Assembly (NCBI RefSeq): GCF_029626105.1
Contig: NZ_JARUBH010000009.1
Span: 4,278,001 to 4,342,000, forward strand
Length of the DNA stretch: 64,000 nucleotides
Source: Solwaraspora sp. WMMD792
Lineage (GTDB): Bacteria > Actinomycetota > Actinomycetes > Mycobacteriales > Micromonosporaceae
Direction: 5' to 3'
A model generated the notes under the pieces. It saw only the letters and a program-made list of their open reading frames with translations, made no database searches and had not been told where the DNA came from. The translations under genes were made by a program, and so were the position numbers. Positions 62,607 to 64,000 of the stretch are shown here, one piece after another; position 1 is the stretch's first letter; each line of letters starts with the position of its first letter.

Positions 62607-62644
62607 GATGGAAGTCGGATGGTGTCCGGTGGTGACCGGTAGGC

Positions 62645-63082
62645 TCAGCTACCGACCTCGGACCGGCTCTTGGCGATGAACTTGGGAAGACTGTCCTTGA
62701 CGTAGTATCCCCAGGCGTCGCTGCAGCCGTCGTAGCACTCGAACTGCGGTACGAGCCCCTCGTGGGTGAACGTGACCTCCGTCTTGCCGTCCTTTTCCGC
62801 GATGTCGAAGACGACCCGGGTGTCCTTCCACTCCGTCCGATCCGTCACGAACGTGATGTCGGCCTCGGTGACGAGCCAGACGACCTTTTTCCCGGGCACG
62901 AACTCGGTGACCTTCTGCTTCGAGTAGTGCAGCGCGCCGTGTCGGTAGGTGAACTCGGCGCCGAGACTGTCGGCCGTTCCCTCGATCTCCCCGTCCCACC
63001 ACCCGCGTACGTCGTTGATGGCGTGGAAGACGTCCTCCGGGTTCTGGTGCACGGTGAAGGACGTCGTGTAGCTCTCGCTCAT
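62645..63082 (-). CDS. SRPBCC/AHSA1-type protein
   Basis: A 145-residue START-like protein (SYTTSFTVHQNPEDVFHAINDVRGWW; TEWKDTRVVFDIAEKDGKTEVTFTHEGLVP). ATG 63082 follows GAGGAAGAAC. The fold binds hydrophobic ligands; the ligand is unknown. It is next to a HxlR regulator and a Ddn-like protein. Confidence 0.88.
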   Translation of the reverse strand: MSESYTTSFTVHQNPEDVFHAINDVRGWWDGEIEGTADSLGAEFTYRHGALHYSKQKVTEFVPGKKVVWLVTEADITFVTDRTEWKDTRVVFDIAEKDGKTEVTFTHEGLVPQFECYDGCSDAWGYYVKDSLPKFIAKSRSEVGS

Positions 63083-63395
63083 GTTCTTCCTCCTGGTTGG
63101 GATGTTGCGGTGGACGCAGGCGGCCCCGGATGTGAACACGACACTGCGTCGGGCGGGCCATCGGTCCTCGCCGCCCGGCGAGACTCACGCCTTCTTCTCG
63201 CCAGCGTACGGCGCACCACACGGTCCCCGGGGATCCTGCTCTACATTGGGCAAAATTGGAGAACCGCGAGACCGGTCGCCGGCCCGGTGACGTTCGCCGT
63301 GCCCTTGCCGCCGCGCCGGATCGGTACCGTGGGAATCCGGAGCAGCTGCGGATACCGGCAGTACGGCCCCTCAGCCCACGAGTTGGAGTGAACCC
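63083..63395. other. 313-bp divergent intergenic region
   Basis: Promoter space between the SRPBCC and Ddn-like genes. It holds a GGCGAG/CTCGCC inverted repeat around 63177-63202 and no open frame with support. I see no clear -35/-10 pair. Confidence 0.5.
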
Positions 63396-63833
63396 ATGCC
63401 ACTGATGCCCAGGGACGAGGCCATCGACTTCAACCGAAGGGTCATCGAGGAGTTCCGCGCGAACGCGGGTCGCGTCGGCGGGATCCTGGCCGACTCCCTC
63501 GTGATCCTGGTGCACCACGTCGGCGTCCGGACCGGGATCGCCCGGATCACGCCGCTGATCTGCTTTCCGTTCGACGACCAGCGCCGCTACGCCGTCATCG
63601 GATCCAACGGCGACTCTCCGGTCCGTCCAGCCTGGTGCGCGAACCTGGCCGCGATGGCGAGCACGACCGTCGAACTGGGCGAGGAGACCTTCCGGGTGAC
63701 CGTCGAGCCGCTCGGCGATGAGGCCCGCAGCCGGCTGTGGTCGGAGCTGTTCGGCGAGACCACCGGCCCGGACGAGTTCGCGGCCAGGACTGGACGGCGG
63801 CTGCCGATGTTCCTGCTGACCCGGACGGACTGA
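63396..63833 (+). CDS. Ddn-like F420-dependent nitroreductase-family protein
   Basis: A 145-residue split-barrel protein of the deazaflavin-dependent nitroreductase family (VHHVGVRTGIARITPL; YAVIGSNGDSPVRPAWCANL; PMFLLTR end). These proteins use coenzyme F420, common in actinomycetes, to reduce quinones or nitro compounds. ATG 63396 follows GGAGTGAACCC. Confidence 0.9.
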   Translation: MPLMPRDEAIDFNRRVIEEFRANAGRVGGILADSLVILVHHVGVRTGIARITPLICFPFDDQRRYAVIGSNGDSPVRPAWCANLAAMASTTVELGEETFRVTVEPLGDEARSRLWSELFGETTGPDEFAARTGRRLPMFLLTRTD

Positions 63834-63883
63834 CGGCGCGACTCCGGTCAGCGGGGCGGTCACCCGGCCAGTTCAACACATCC

Positions 63884-63900
63884 GCTTGCACCACGCAAGC
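63884..63900. promoter_or_regulatory. Inverted repeat upstream of the HxlR gene
   Basis: GCTTGC-ACCAC-GCAAGC lies 22 nt before the HxlR start. Its position suggests an autoregulatory operator. Confidence 0.45.
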
Positions 63901-63921
63901 CGACATGCAAGACTTCGACTT

Positions 63922-64000
63922 GTGCTGGGACGCCTGTACGCCAACGAGGTCTGCTCTGCCGCGCGGACACTCGAGGTCGTCGGCGAGCGTTGGAGCCTGC
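63922..64000 (+). CDS. HxlR-family regulator, 3' part outside the window
   Basis: Only the first 26 residues are visible (GTG 63922; YANEVCSAARTLEVVGERWS). The C-S/A-RTLEVVGERW pattern, including the redox-type N-terminal cysteine, is the start of the HxlR winged helix. A start a few codons upstream is possible. Confidence 0.8.
   Translation, partial: MLGRLYANEVCSAARTLEVVGERWSL

Noticed and set aside
1-64000. tRNA, rRNA or known riboswitch, including a cobalamin riboswitch at cobD/cobQ
   Set aside because: I found no cloverleaf or conserved riboswitch core by eye; cobD starts about 130 bp after ssb with no B12-box-like sequence that I could see.

Overview
The window is high-GC DNA with GTG and TTG starts, divergent regulators and long multidomain enzymes. 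Together with a SARP regulator, MbtH, roadblock-pair proteins and F420-type enzymes, this points to a filamentous actinomycete, most likely a member of the Micromonosporaceae. The family assignment is inferred from protein style and not proven.

Layout. Positions 1-8524 (minus strand) hold a secreted RHS/YD-repeat protein that runs off the left edge and the secreted LamG-type protein upstream of it. Positions 8666-11639 hold a DoxX-like membrane protein, a TetR regulator and a divergent 14-helix MFS exporter. Positions 11782-49135 form a biosynthetic gene cluster. Positions 49410-64000 are mostly housekeeping: YihY/BrkB, a Clp-N/HTH regulator, two roadblock proteins, a glutathionyl-hydroquinone-reductase-like protein, an M20 peptidase, a pRiA4b ORF-3 protein, an M48 peptidase, a small kinase, CobQ, CobD, an SSB-like protein, SRPBCC and Ddn-like proteins, and the start of an HxlR regulator.

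The cluster. SbnA and SbnB homologues should make L-2,3-diaminopropionate (Dap). An A-PCP protein with its MbtH partner can activate an amino acid, and a TauD-type oxygenase, a GNAT and an NTF2-fold protein lie beside it. An FkbH-like enzyme, a discrete ACP and a FabH-like enzyme form the glyceryl-ACP/tetronate cassette. The polyketide part has a MAS-like fully reducing protein (KS-AT-DH-ER-KR-ACP), a bimodular protein (KS-KR-ACP-KS-AT-DH-KR-ACP) and a divergent KS-ACP protein; two of these KS modules have no AT. No terminal thioesterase is fused to the PKS, which fits release by the tetronate cassette. A type II thioesterase, a second FabH-like enzyme, two flavin monooxygenases and an alpha/beta hydrolase complete the set. 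The predicted product is a Dap-containing polyketide, probably tetronate- or butenolide-type. I do not recognise it as a known compound's cluster.

Regulation. A SARP activator is encoded in the cluster, and direct heptamer repeats spaced 11 bp (TCAAGnn type) precede several transcription units. At three of these the repeat lies 8 bp from a reasonable -10 hexamer; at two others the hexamer is poorer. These sites define a likely regulon and the cluster borders at about 11.7 and 49.2 kb. An orphan histidine kinase and an orphan NarL-type response regulator sit at opposite sides of the cluster and may be a split pair.
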